Source of the DNA: a virus
Reading direction: 5' to 3' (one strand)
DNA length: 64,000 nucleotides
IMG/VR virus record: IMGVR_UViG_3300046519_000214
Coordinates: 1-64,000 of that record
Numbering within the stretch: position 1 is the stretch's first letter; each line of letters begins with the position of its first letter. The position numbers were made by a program, and so were the translations under genes. Positions 1-6,442 of this stretch are shown piece after piece. A model generated the notes under the pieces. It saw only the letters and a program-made list of their open reading frames with translations, ran no database searches and was not told where the DNA came from.

Positions 1-916
1 ACTGGTCCTGGATCGCGTTACCGATCTCCAGGCCGAGCTCGCGGTGGATTGCGAAGTGGTTCATCTTCGTCCACTGACGGATCGACTGCAGAGCTGCCCA
101 GTAATCGTCACCGACCTGGGTGTCGGCGGGGAGCCAAGCGTTGTGTGCCGGTACCCGAGGAGCGTGGATCTTTGTATGCCGTTCAGCTGCCGCCTTACCC
201 CGCTTGTAGAGCTGGGCGCCGAGACCGCGGGAGCCGTGGTGGGTGACGACAGCGAGCTCGCCCGTCGACTGAAGCCGGCCGACGAAGAGGAAGTGGTTAC
301 CATCGCCCTGGGTCATGAAATGGTTCAGAGCGAACTGCTCGAGGCCCTTCAGGAATGGGTTGCGGTCGAAGGCACCAGCCAGCTTGTTGAGCTCGTCGTT
401 CCACCGGATCGGTGATGGGCGTCCACCAGGGCCGAAGTGAGTGACCCTCATAGCCGCATCGAGCACCTTGCTGACGTCTTCCTGGCGCTTGAACACCGAG
501 ATGAACATCGAGCAGCAGATGTCTGCCGAGTGGAAGCCAGGATGGATCGCGCCCTTCGTTGCGACGACGCCGCCCACGGGGATCGTGCCGAGAGCCGAGC
601 CCGAGGGGCAAGCGTCAGGCATCACTGCCGCACGCTCGATCGTCGGGGTCCGCACGAGCGCGTCCATGTGGGTCAGGACCGAGGTCGTGTTCAGGAGCTC
701 GTCGTCAGTCTCCGGTTCGATGAACTGGCCGAACGGGATGGAATTGGTCCGCAGGATGAGCTCAGGGGGCGTCTTCGGCGCCTGAGCCATGATTATGAAC
801 TTGATATCCTCGAACCCTCGACCTTGTCTCTCCATGAACTGAGCAGACGCGAGTGCCTCAGCGAACGCAGGTCCTTTCGGGAAGCCCCATTCAATAAGGG
901 TGTGTCCGGTAATCAA
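1..916 (-). CDS. rtcB: RtcB-like RNA ligase, 5' part (truncated by left window edge)
   Basis: About 305 codons are visible and the gene continues past the left edge. RtcB proteins seal RNA 2',3'-cyclic or 3'-phosphate ends to 5'-OH ends using GTP and Mn; phages use them to repair tRNA or mRNA cut by host defence nucleases. The N-terminal stretch starts GHTLIEWGFPKG. Family signatures follow in order: VMPDACPSGS (about 98-107), IPVGGVVATKGA (112-123), HSADICCSM with the metal-ligand Asp/Cys (129-137), GDGNHFLF (204-211) and HHGSRGLG (226-233). The C-terminal guanylylated His would lie outside the window. The start is a TTG overlapping the TGA of the upstream gene (TTGA), with a GAGGAA Shine-Dalgarno (SD) about 9 nt upstream. 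Family assignment is firm; activity is inferred. Confidence 0.85.
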   Translation of the reverse strand, partial: MITGHTLIEWGFPKGPAFAEALASAQFMERQGRGFEDIKFIIMAQAPKTPPELILRTNSIPFGQFIEPETDDELLNTTSVLTHMDALVRTPTIERAAVMPDACPSGSALGTIPVGGVVATKGAIHPGFHSADICCSMFISVFKRQEDVSKVLDAAMRVTHFGPGGRPSPIRWNDELNKLAGAFDRNPFLKGLEQFALNHFMTQGDGNHFLFVGRLQSTGELAVVTHHGSRGLGAQLYKRGKAAAERHTKIHAPRVPAHNAWLPADTQVGDDYWAALQSIRQWTKMNHFAIHRELGLEIGNAIQDQ

Positions 917-1191
917 TTGTCGTGTTCCTCTTCCGGAGTTTCTACACCGGCCTCTTCGTTGGTCACGTAGACCCATGCCATGACGAAAGCGCCGTCGTCG
1001 CCGCGAGAGATGACCGTGTCGACGTCGACCTCGAGCTCATCATCGGTCTTGACAGCTGCGGCGAAGGCCGCGGTATCAGGATCAGGTGGCTCGTTAAGAC
1101 GTTCGATGAGTGCTCCAACGTCAGCCCCTGGTAATTGAGCGAGCCCTTCGAGCACGAGGAGTCGCTCGGCATCATCAAGCCGCAGCCACAT
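913..1191 (-). CDS. Hypothetical acidic protein (92 aa)
   Basis: Ninety-two residues beginning MWLRLDDAERLLVLEGLA, acidic overall, ending in an EEEHDN tail. I do not recognise the family. The N-terminal third is predicted helical; the middle reads as beta strands (ELEVDVDTVISRGDDGAFVM). The start is the ATG at 1191, chosen over upstream in-frame codons because a strong SD (GGGGAGGGG) precedes it; the upstream extension is low-complexity and overlaps the previous gene. Its TGA overlaps the TTG start of the RtcB-like gene, so the two are probably translationally coupled. Confidence 0.7.
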   Translation of the reverse strand: MWLRLDDAERLLVLEGLAQLPGADVGALIERLNEPPDPDTAAFAAAVKTDDELEVDVDTVISRGDDGAFVMAWVYVTNEEAGVETPEEEHDN

Positions 1192-1522
1192 CGAGGCCCC
1201 TCCCCTCGAGCGCCTCGAGCTCGTTCGCTGGAACCGTGCCGTGCTTGCCGGTGTCGAACTTGACCCAGACAGAGTCCTCGCTGTTCGCGACGACGGTGCC
1301 CCTGATCGGCGTTCGACCGCTGTTGATCTTCTGGACTCGCTCACCTGGAGCGAAGAACGGGATCTGGATCGTGAGCTGCTCAGGCTTCACGAAGATCGTC
1401 TGGTGATGGTCTTCGACCTTGATCGAGACCTGGCCACCAATGTGGTTGACCTCGGCGTCGTAATGTCGCTCGACGACGGCGCGGATGGTGACGATGTCAC
1501 CCTTGCGGTATGTGCGGCTCAT
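1175..1522 (-). CDS. Hypothetical protein with SH3-like beta repeats (115 aa)
   Basis: Begins MSRTYRKGDIVTIRAVVERH. It is rich in short beta strands with two KGD/PGE-type turns (RKGDIVTI and FAPGERVQKI), which suggests tandem small beta-barrel (KOW/SH3-like) modules, as seen in nucleic-acid-binding or host-interaction proteins; this is a fold guess only. The ATG at 1522 has an ideal SD (AGAAGGAGACAGC) and forms an ATGA junction with the preceding gene. It overlaps the next gene by 17 nt. Confidence 0.7.
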   Translation of the reverse strand: MSRTYRKGDIVTIRAVVERHYDAEVNHIGGQVSIKVEDHHQTIFVKPEQLTIQIPFFAPGERVQKINSGRTPIRGTVVANSEDSVWVKFDTGKHGTVPANELEALEGRGLDVAAA

Positions 1523-1911
1523 GCTGTCTCCTTCTGAGTGATCGTCCGCATCAGCTTGAGCAGCTGGGACTGGGTGAAGAGGTAAAGCGTGCAGTCGTCG
1601 TCCTGGGCAGGATCCGCGATCTGATCGACGGCCTCGAGTAAGTAGCCGTCTGCTTCGTCGTTGATGAAACCATCCTCGCGTGTCAGGCTCGCATTCGCCT
1701 CGAGCAACATCCGGCACCAGCCGCTGGGTAGTTCCGGACTTTCGGCGTTTACGAAGACGCAGGTAGGAAGGATCGCGTCGATTTCCTCGAGCGAAGGGTT
1801 GCCTTCCATCGAGCCCTTGAGCGTGATTTCCTTATAATTTTTCTGATCACTGACGATCAGCTCGAACGTGCCATCCTGGAATGAGGCGAAGCCGAGTTGT
1901 AGTTGGGTCAT
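1519..1911 (-). CDS. Hypothetical acidic protein (130 aa)
   Basis: Starts MTQLQLGFASFQDGTFELI. Its composition is acidic, with a C-terminal helix (LYLFTQSQLLKLMRTITQ). No family recognised. The ATG at 1911 overlaps the TAA of the upstream gene (TAATG), so translation is probably coupled; a TTG five codons upstream is a weaker alternative. It sits in a minus-strand run of four overlapping genes leading into the RtcB-like gene. Confidence 0.65.
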   Translation of the reverse strand: MTQLQLGFASFQDGTFELIVSDQKNYKEITLKGSMEGNPSLEEIDAILPTCVFVNAESPELPSGWCRMLLEANASLTREDGFINDEADGYLLEAVDQIADPAQDDDCTLYLFTQSQLLKLMRTITQKETA

Positions 1912-2714
1912 TAGTGGCCGTTCCAATCTTTGACGGAGGTGAGGTTGAGATCCTTGCCGAGCTCTTCGACGAAATCGGCAGCCTTCTGCCCTTCCTCGAA
2001 TGCAGACTCGAAAAGTTCGGGGTGTTCGTTCAGGAGCTCAGGATAGCCCCAGAGACGCTTCGCAGCGGCGCGGGCCTGGTTCAGCCAGGTCGTGCGAGGA
2101 TCGTTGTGCTCGAACCGATCAGGGTCGCTCGTGAGCATGTCCTGGAAGATCGCGTCGATGTCTGGCTGGTAGGCCTCGCCGGCATATTGGTTGTCCATGG
2201 CGAGCTTCTTCCAGTCGAGACGAATGAGAACCGCCGGGACGAACTCCCAGTCGTATGCCTCCACGAACTCGTAATCGAGCTCAGTCATCCGATCGTGGAC
2301 GGCGAGCACGATCGTGCCGGCCTGCTGCGAGCACATCCGCATAGCGGCGTAGCCGAGGCCTTCCCAGACGCCGTGGAAGATCTTGTGTTTCGGGTTCTCG
2401 AACATCCACTCCCAGGAGCAGAGCGCCGCCTCCATTTCGAGGGGTGAGAACATTTCTCGTCGGGAAACCCTTGCAGACGTGAAGTCCAGCTCGACGTCCT
2501 CGAGCGAGTGCTGATCTTTGTAGTCGTCGAGCTCGAGGAGCGCGGCGTAAGCCTCATCGACGGAGGCTGGGAATGGTTCCGATTTGTGGTTCTCCCAATC
2601 GCTCTCTACACGGCTGCGAAACTCGGCTTCCGCTTCGGACTTCTTGGTGAACGTGTTGGTCGTGAAGCCGACCCAATCATTGTAGCTGATGACATTCCAG
2701 ACGGTGATTTTCAT
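1911..2714 (-). CDS. Hypothetical protein (267 aa)
   Basis: Two-part protein. Residues 1-60 form a short alpha/beta segment (MKITVWNVISYNDWVG, then a helix). The remainder is helix-rich and aromatic, with motifs such as CSWEWMFENPKHKIFHGVWE and a tryptophan-rich centre, ending DWNGH. No known family is recognised. SD GAGGAG precedes the ATG at 2714. It is the first gene after a terminator at 2729-2760, so it probably heads the transcription unit that runs leftwards to rtcB. Confidence 0.7.
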   Translation of the reverse strand: MKITVWNVISYNDWVGFTTNTFTKKSEAEAEFRSRVESDWENHKSEPFPASVDEAYAALLELDDYKDQHSLEDVELDFTSARVSRREMFSPLEMEAALCSWEWMFENPKHKIFHGVWEGLGYAAMRMCSQQAGTIVLAVHDRMTELDYEFVEAYDWEFVPAVLIRLDWKKLAMDNQYAGEAYQPDIDAIFQDMLTSDPDRFEHNDPRTTWLNQARAAAKRLWGYPELLNEHPELFESAFEEGQKAADFVEELGKDLNLTSVKDWNGH

Positions 2715-2728
2715 GGGAGCTCCTCGCT

Positions 2729-2760
2729 AAAAGAAAAAGGCCACCCGGATGGGGTGGCCT
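2729..2760 (-). terminator. Rho-independent terminator
   Basis: An AGGCCACC/GGTGGCCT stem with a short loop is followed, on the minus strand, by TTTTTCTTTT. It ends the terB transcript and separates it from the 2714 gene. Confidence 0.85.
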
Positions 2761-2786
2761 CTGCGGTCATTCTGATTTTGGGAGGA

Positions 2787-3236
2787 TCAGAACTCGAACT
2801 TGGCAGCGTCGACGCCGAGACGGGCAGCGAGCTTCTTCAGGATATCGGCTTCCGCCGGTTCCTGTTCGCCGTCCGAGTTGGCGATGTCGAGAGCGATCAG
2901 GTAGGCGTCTTCTGCCATCTGGGCGCCATCCGTCTTGCCCTTCACGTCGTCGAGCTCGCGGGCCAGCATCTGGCGACCGGAGGCGTCCTTCGCACGCTTG
3001 AACATGGTCTCGGCCGTCGACTCGATGACCTGCGTCGAGTAGAGCTTGGACAGTGTCGGGTGGTTCGAGATGATCGAGATCACCTTACGGCGCTCGGACT
3101 CTTCGATTTCGCCATCAGCTGCGGCGACGAGGGCAGATGCAGCGAGAACCGCTTCGAGGAAGTCCTTGTTCTGGCCGTACTCAGCCTTGACTTCCTTGGT
3201 TGCAGCGCCAGCGACTTTCTTCAGAATACCAAACAT
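2787..3236 (-). CDS. TerB-domain protein
   Basis: A 149-aa all-helical protein matching the TerB family. It has two acidic metal-binding repeats: VAAADGEIEESERR (about 40-53) and IANSDGEQEPAEADIL (about 122-137), the usual D-x-G-x-x-x-x-E pattern. TerB is a cytoplasmic metal-binding component of tellurite-resistance/stress complexes, and stand-alone TerB domains are thought to link membrane signals to stress or phage responses. The ATG at 3236 has SD AAGGAG; an upstream in-frame ATG lacks one. It is transcribed alone between a small membrane-protein gene and the terminator. Its role in the phage is unknown. Confidence 0.75.
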   Translation of the reverse strand: MFGILKKVAGAATKEVKAEYGQNKDFLEAVLAASALVAAADGEIEESERRKVISIISNHPTLSKLYSTQVIESTAETMFKRAKDASGRQMLARELDDVKGKTDGAQMAEDAYLIALDIANSDGEQEPAEADILKKLAARLGVDAAKFEF

Positions 3237-3262
3237 ATTTATCTCCTTGATGATGTTGGGTT

Positions 3263-3379
3263 TTAGAACTTTAGGAACGACTTGCGTCGATCCCACTTGC
3301 CACGGAGGATCCAGACCATGCTGGTCCAGCACAGCCCGAGCGCCAGCTCAGGCAGATTGTTGATGATTGCGAAAATCAT
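3263..3379 (-). CDS. Small hydrophobic membrane peptide (38 aa)
   Basis: Sequence starts MIFAIINNLPELALGLCWTS and ends in a basic tail (RGKWDRRKSFLKF), so it reads as one membrane segment with positive-inside topology at the C terminus. SD AGAAGGG lies 6 nt before the ATG at 3379. No homologue is recognised. It is short, but the SD, hydrophobic profile and placement just upstream of terB support a real gene. Confidence 0.5.
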   Translation of the reverse strand: MIFAIINNLPELALGLCWTSMVWILRGKWDRRKSFLKF

Positions 3380-3412
3380 GAGTTACCCTTCTGAGCCAAC
3401 GGGCTCCATGAG

Positions 3413-3434
3413 GGGCTCCCCCACGGGGGAGCCC
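3413..3434 (-). repeat. GC-rich perfect hairpin downstream of the TAXI-type gene
   Basis: Inverted repeat GGGCTCCCCC/GGGGGAGCCC with a 2-nt centre. It recurs in near-identical form at 19345-19364 and 20167-20180. There is no T-tract on either side, so it may be a weak terminator, an RNA-stability hairpin or a protein site. Confidence 0.5.
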
Positions 3435-3450
3435 ATCGCAGAGACGGTTG

Positions 3451-4314
3451 TTAGGAGCCGAAGTTGGAGACGACGTTCTGGCGAGCCTTCATGACCGACC
3501 GGATCAGTGTCTTGCGGACATTGGCGTCAGATAGCGTGTCCTTGTTGACGTAGACCTTGGCGAGCCAAGAGATGGTCGACTTGCCGCTGAACCAGCCCTG
3601 CAGCTTCGGGTAGGTGCCCGAGGGGATCTTGCTGTAGGTGTAGAGCGGCTTGCCCTGACTATCCGGAGCGTCGTCGAAGTCCTTGTCGTTGACACCGACG
3701 AGGACCAAGTTGTCGCTGTAAAGCTCGTCGGCCGACCGCATTACGGAGTTGATGAGAGCAGCCGGTACCAGTGCGCACGTCGTCTGGTCGTTGGCGACGG
3801 CCGAGAGTGCATCATCACCACTTTCGGCAGTGGGGCGGACGCCAGAGTAGTCGCTGTCCTCCGAGATGAAGTTCTGCCAAATCAACCAGGCGCCCGAGCC
3901 ACGCTCGCCAAGAGCGATCGAATACTTGGTCGCGTCGTTTTCGAGACCCCCGATGTCAGTAATGCCAGAATTTTTTCCGCAGACTGCGGTTGCATATTCA
4001 CGGTGAAGGTCAGCGATCGGCAGGAACTTGGCGGCGTTGGCCGGCTCGGTTCGCTTGAGGTAAGCAAGAGCATCGGGCTGGGCGATAATTGCATCGCACT
4101 TGCCTTGGAGAGAGAGCTGGACGTTGCCCCAGCTACCACCAGTATCTTTAACGACTTCGACATCCAGGCCGTTCCCCTTGGCTTCGTCCTTGATGAGTTC
4201 GCCAGCTGCGGCGTAGGGTTGATCCGCGGCGCCAGTGCAGAGGCGGATGGTTGCGGCATGAGCAGGCACAGAAATGAGCAGCGCCGCTATGGCGCCGAGG
4301 AAAAATTTCTTCAT
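3451..4314 (-). CDS. Secreted TAXI/TRAP-type periplasmic solute-binding protein
   Basis: A 287-aa protein. Residues 1-20 are a classic Sec signal peptide (MKKFFLGAIAALLISVPAHA) without a lipobox. The mature part looks like TAXI-family TRAP receptors: an early ligand-loop region (CTGAADQPYAAAGELIKDEA), a VEVVKDTGGSWGNVQLSLQG segment typical of the family, and an IAQPDAL strand. Such proteins capture small organic acids or amino acids in the periplasm for TRAP transporters; no TRAP membrane subunit is encoded here. The ATG at 4314 with SD AGGAGAT is preferred over an in-frame ATG at 4371. The palindrome GAGTTCTGAGAACTC lies 72 bp upstream, suggesting control by the phage regulator. It is unusual in a phage and was probably acquired from a host. 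Confidence 0.75.
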   Translation of the reverse strand: MKKFFLGAIAALLISVPAHAATIRLCTGAADQPYAAAGELIKDEAKGNGLDVEVVKDTGGSWGNVQLSLQGKCDAIIAQPDALAYLKRTEPANAAKFLPIADLHREYATAVCGKNSGITDIGGLENDATKYSIALGERGSGAWLIWQNFISEDSDYSGVRPTAESGDDALSAVANDQTTCALVPAALINSVMRSADELYSDNLVLVGVNDKDFDDAPDSQGKPLYTYSKIPSGTYPKLQGWFSGKSTISWLAKVYVNKDTLSDANVRKTLIRSVMKARQNVVSNFGS

Positions 4315-4385
4315 GGGATCTCCTGATGAAGTTGCGTGATTTTGGTAGTTGGTCCCCATGTTGGGGGACAATCCGTGATCGGCGG

Positions 4386-4400
4386 GAGTTCTGAGAACTC
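4386..4400. promoter_or_regulatory. Palindromic operator candidate GAGTTCTGAGAACTC
   Basis: Perfect 7-1-7 palindrome between the terminator of the upstream gene and the TAXI-type gene start (4314). The same motif occurs at 18110, 18204, 20465 and, looser, 23685. Confidence 0.6.
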
Positions 4401-4404
4401 GGGC

Positions 4405-4430
4405 AAAAAAAAGCCCGCTCGGGGCGGGCC
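4405..4430 (-). terminator. Rho-independent terminator
   Basis: A GCCCGC/GCGGGC stem is followed on the minus strand by eight T residues. It begins at the stop codon of the 4430-4717 gene, ending that operon. Confidence 0.85.
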
Positions 4431-4717
4431 TAGATGGGAATGTCTTCTGCGAAGTCTTGGGGTCGTGCCTTTCTCATTTCTCGCTGGACCTGCTCCAGCT
4501 GTTTCAATTTTCCGGAATTGCCCTTGCGTCGGCAGACCTCGATCGCGTTAGCGCGATGCTCGGGCGTCATGTCGTACATGTTGATCAGGCCCTCGGCCGA
4601 TCGCCACATGAAGTCGCCGCTTCCAGATTGATAGGTCGGTCGTCGCCGGCTGCGGCGGTGGTCATGGGCCACGCCGAAGATCATCCGGTCGATCATTTCG
4701 TCGGCCATTTCACCCAT
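4430..4717 (-). CDS. Hypothetical basic protein (95 aa)
   Basis: Starts MGEMADEMIDRMIFGVAHDH, followed by an arginine-rich stretch (HRRSRRRPTY) and a long helical C-terminal half with alternating charge (KLKQLEQVQREMRKARPQ). No family recognised; the basic stretch suggests nucleic-acid contact. SD GGAGGATC precedes the ATG at 4717. It is the last gene of a three-gene unit (5607 to 4430) and overlaps its upstream neighbour by 8 nt. Confidence 0.65.
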   Translation of the reverse strand: MGEMADEMIDRMIFGVAHDHRRSRRRPTYQSGSGDFMWRSAEGLINMYDMTPEHRANAIEVCRRKGNSGKLKQLEQVQREMRKARPQDFAEDIPI

Positions 4718-5078
4718 CGAGATCCTCCGTCACAACGTACCGACCCAGTCGGTACTTTCCGTTCCTGCTGTCCTGGCGAACGAACCAACCCTTCTCGGTC
4801 AGCTCGGGAAGGAGTTCGTTAATGGCGCGGAGGGCAATGAGCGCCCTCCCCGGTAGTGTTTCCCGGCGCCGCTGCTGTTCCTCGCGTTTGATCTCGCGAT
4901 GAACCATCTTCTGCAGATCGAGAATTTCGAACCAGGTTCGCTGTCCGCCACCCTTCCAACTCTTCACGAGAGGCCAGGTAATTGTCAGGAACTGCTCAGC
5001 GGTCGAAATACCATTGTTCCGCAGCAAGTTACCGGCTCGAACGCTCAATTCGAGCGTGTCGATGAAGGTGTTAGCCAT
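4710..5078 (-). CDS. RNA polymerase alpha C-terminal-domain-like protein
   Basis: A 122-aa protein. Residues about 6-52 match the alpha-CTD helix-hairpin-helix fold: TLELSVRAGNLLRNNGIST corresponds to the 'LELSVRxxNxLxxxGIxTxxxL' core that binds UP elements and activators, followed by a 'GGGQRTWFEI' segment in place of the usual GKKSLxEI turn. The C-terminal half is a basic helix (KMVHREIKREEQQRRRETL) and a small alpha/beta end. A free alpha-CTD could sit on promoters or host RNA polymerase and redirect transcription; that is inference. The ATG at 5078 has SD GAAGG; the upstream in-frame extension overlaps the previous gene and is discarded. Confidence 0.7.
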   Translation of the reverse strand: MANTFIDTLELSVRAGNLLRNNGISTAEQFLTITWPLVKSWKGGGQRTWFEILDLQKMVHREIKREEQQRRRETLPGRALIALRAINELLPELTEKGWFVRQDSRNGKYRLGRYVVTEDLDG

Positions 5079-5607
5079 AATGCCGACCTTCAGCCTGATC
5101 CTGCTGGCTCCTGACATGGAACAAGTCCTTGAGTGCCTTGTCGACGAAGTCTCGGAGTTGAGCACGGAGACCATCCTTGAGGTGGGCGGTCACTGTGACA
5201 GCTTCGGCTTTGAGAAGTTTGGAGAAATCCTCACCGCAAGCCTTGAGCATCACGTATTGAGCGCGGGTCATGGCTGAACTGTAGGAGTCTTTGGTCTCCT
5301 TGCCGTTACTGTCTACCTTCTTCTCCCAGTAACCAGAGACGGCGTCTTCGAGCTGCTTCCGGATCGTCGTGGCCTCCCCCTGTGGTTGGCCCCAGGAATC
5401 GACACGCCGGTACTCACGGTCGAATCCATCTTCGACCGCCTGGTCGATTGCTGCACGGATCCGCACTTCGGCCTGTTCTTTGAAGAGAGTGTCGATGCGG
5501 GATTTGAACTCGACGTCGATCTGGCGAGTGTAGTCGCGATTTTCGAGAAGGCGCTCCACCGCGCTTTCAACGATTGCCTTTTCAATTGCTGCCTGGTTTA
5601 GTTCCAT
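5071..5607 (-). CDS. Hypothetical helical protein (178 aa)
   Basis: Begins MELNQAAIEKAIVESAVERL and is almost entirely helical and charged, with a central conserved-looking segment (YRRVDSWGQPQGEATTIRKQ) and a C-terminal amphipathic helix (RDFVDKALKDLFHV). No family recognised. SD TTGGAGCC is 6 nt before the ATG at 5607. First gene of the unit that includes the alpha-CTD-like gene; it starts just after a terminator. Confidence 0.65.
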   Translation of the reverse strand: MELNQAAIEKAIVESAVERLLENRDYTRQIDVEFKSRIDTLFKEQAEVRIRAAIDQAVEDGFDREYRRVDSWGQPQGEATTIRKQLEDAVSGYWEKKVDSNGKETKDSYSSAMTRAQYVMLKACGEDFSKLLKAEAVTVTAHLKDGLRAQLRDFVDKALKDLFHVRSQQDQAEGRHYG

Positions 5608-5617
5608 TTTCGGCTCC

Positions 5618-5648
5618 AAAACAAAAAGCCCCGGCGGTTGCCAGGGCT
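5618..5648 (-). terminator. Rho-independent terminator
   Basis: Nine-bp stem AGCCCTGGC/GCCGGGGCT (one G-T wobble) with AACC loop, then TTTTTGTTTT on the minus strand. It ends the 7200-5823 operon. Nearly identical in sequence to the terminator at 7211-7240, so one is a copy of the other. Confidence 0.85.
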
Positions 5649-5666
5649 GTGAACGTTGATTATATT
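5638..5666 (+). promoter_or_regulatory. Sigma70-type promoter for a plus-strand small RNA
   Basis: TTGCCA at 5638-5643, a 17-nt spacer, then TATATT at 5661-5666. It points away from all neighbouring genes, which are on the minus strand, and is followed within 7 nt by a hairpin and then a plus-strand terminator. Confidence 0.65.
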
Positions 5667-5672
5667 GCTGGA

Positions 5673-5758
5673 GCAAGGGACAGGACCGAAATCCTGCCCC
5701 CCGCTCTTAGATTACGAAGACGACCCGCACATCAGCCTGCCAGCCTGTGCGGGTTTTT
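5673..5758 (+). ncRNA. Candidate small RNA (about 86 nt) ending in a Rho-independent terminator
   Basis: The predicted transcript starts about 7 nt after the TATATT box. It contains a compound hairpin at 5671-5706 (arms GAGC, GGG, CAGGA pairing with TCCTG, CCC, GCTC around a CCGAAA loop). A 16-nt linker that looks single-stranded (TTAGATTACGAAGACG) follows, then a 9-bp terminator stem ACCCGCACA/TGTGCGGGT at 5723-5754 followed by TTTTT. No open reading frame of note is present. It occupies an otherwise gene-free interval (5608-5822). The promoter-hairpin-linker-terminator order is that of a trans-acting sRNA; its target is unknown. Confidence 0.6.
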
Positions 5759-5760
5759 CG
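5723..5760 (+). terminator. Rho-independent terminator of the small RNA
   Basis: Nine-bp stem ACCCGCACA/TGTGCGGGT followed by TTTTTCG on the plus strand only; on the minus strand the hairpin is followed by CGTCTTCG, so it is directional. No plus-strand protein gene precedes it. Confidence 0.8.
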
Positions 5761-5822
5761 TATCGTAAGAGTGAGGTTGATGGGTAAGAACCACATCGCT
5801 CAACTCCAGTTTGAGGACCAGG

Positions 5823-6167
5823 CTATGCCCAGTCAGGAGAACCATTCTCCTGATGCACCTGGCAGGATGCGTCTGCTTCGGCCCCCAAAGACTCATGTGA
5901 CAGTTCTAGCTCATCCGGAGCCACGCTGTCGATGTACTCACTGTCCACCGACATATTTGTGGCTAGGCTCAGCTCCGGAAGCTCTGGATCGTCGAAGCTG
6001 CGTTCACTGACCGGTACACGGTCCTCGCCCACTTCGAACTCGTCGACTGGCATCTGCAGGCATTCATATCTGAGCTTGCGGAGCTTCTCGACTGCCTCTT
6101 CCGGCGTGGCCGCTCGGATGTAAGCCGTCGCCCAAACTTTCACGTCGATCGAATAGACGTTGGTCAT
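5823..6167 (-). CDS. Hypothetical acidic protein (114 aa)
   Basis: Starts MTNVYSIDVKVWATAYIRA and continues with a short helix (TPEEAVEKLRKLRYECLQM), the pattern of small phage proteins whose N terminus is a beta-alpha 'ATPEEAVEK' module; the C-terminal half is acidic and probably disordered. No function recognised. The ATG at 6167 overlaps the upstream TGA (ATGA). Last gene of a three-gene operon headed by the PP-loop enzyme. Confidence 0.6.
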   Translation of the reverse strand: MTNVYSIDVKVWATAYIRAATPEEAVEKLRKLRYECLQMPVDEFEVGEDRVPVSERSFDDPELPELSLATNMSVDSEYIDSVAPDELELSHESLGAEADASCQVHQENGSPDWA

Positions 6168-6442
6168 GGTTCGACATGCCCCACGATGATAGCATCCCTG
6201 CCCCACTCGATCACCCCGAGCTCGTTCGGATCGAAGATGAGTTCGTAGACCAAGAGCTTGTCTTCAGCCTTCGCAGCTGGCGTTCCAGAGACCAATTGGC
6301 CGCTGTAGATCGCGTCTTCAGGGCACTCCTCGAACCAGTGGGCGAGCCACATGCCGTGAGCCTGGTGCATGTTCGGGGCGCGGACGTGGAGCGTGTAATC
6401 CTCGCCGTTGTCGTCGCGACCGCAGAGGTAGTAGAGATTCAT
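6164..6442 (-). CDS. Hypothetical protein (92 aa)
   Basis: Begins MNLYYLCGRDDNGEDYTLHV with the same beta-alpha style as its downstream neighbour (HVRAPNMHQAHGMWLAHW), which suggests a shared small fold. SD CGGAGC precedes the ATG at 6442, which overlaps the TGA of the PP-loop gene. Function unknown. Confidence 0.6.
   Translation of the reverse strand: MNLYYLCGRDDNGEDYTLHVRAPNMHQAHGMWLAHWFEECPEDAIYSGQLVSGTPAAKAEDKLLVYELIFDPNELGVIEWGRDAIIVGHVEP

Noticed and set aside
437-970. 177-codon plus-strand frame at the left end
   Set aside because: Antisense to the RtcB-like gene, whose family motifs are clear.
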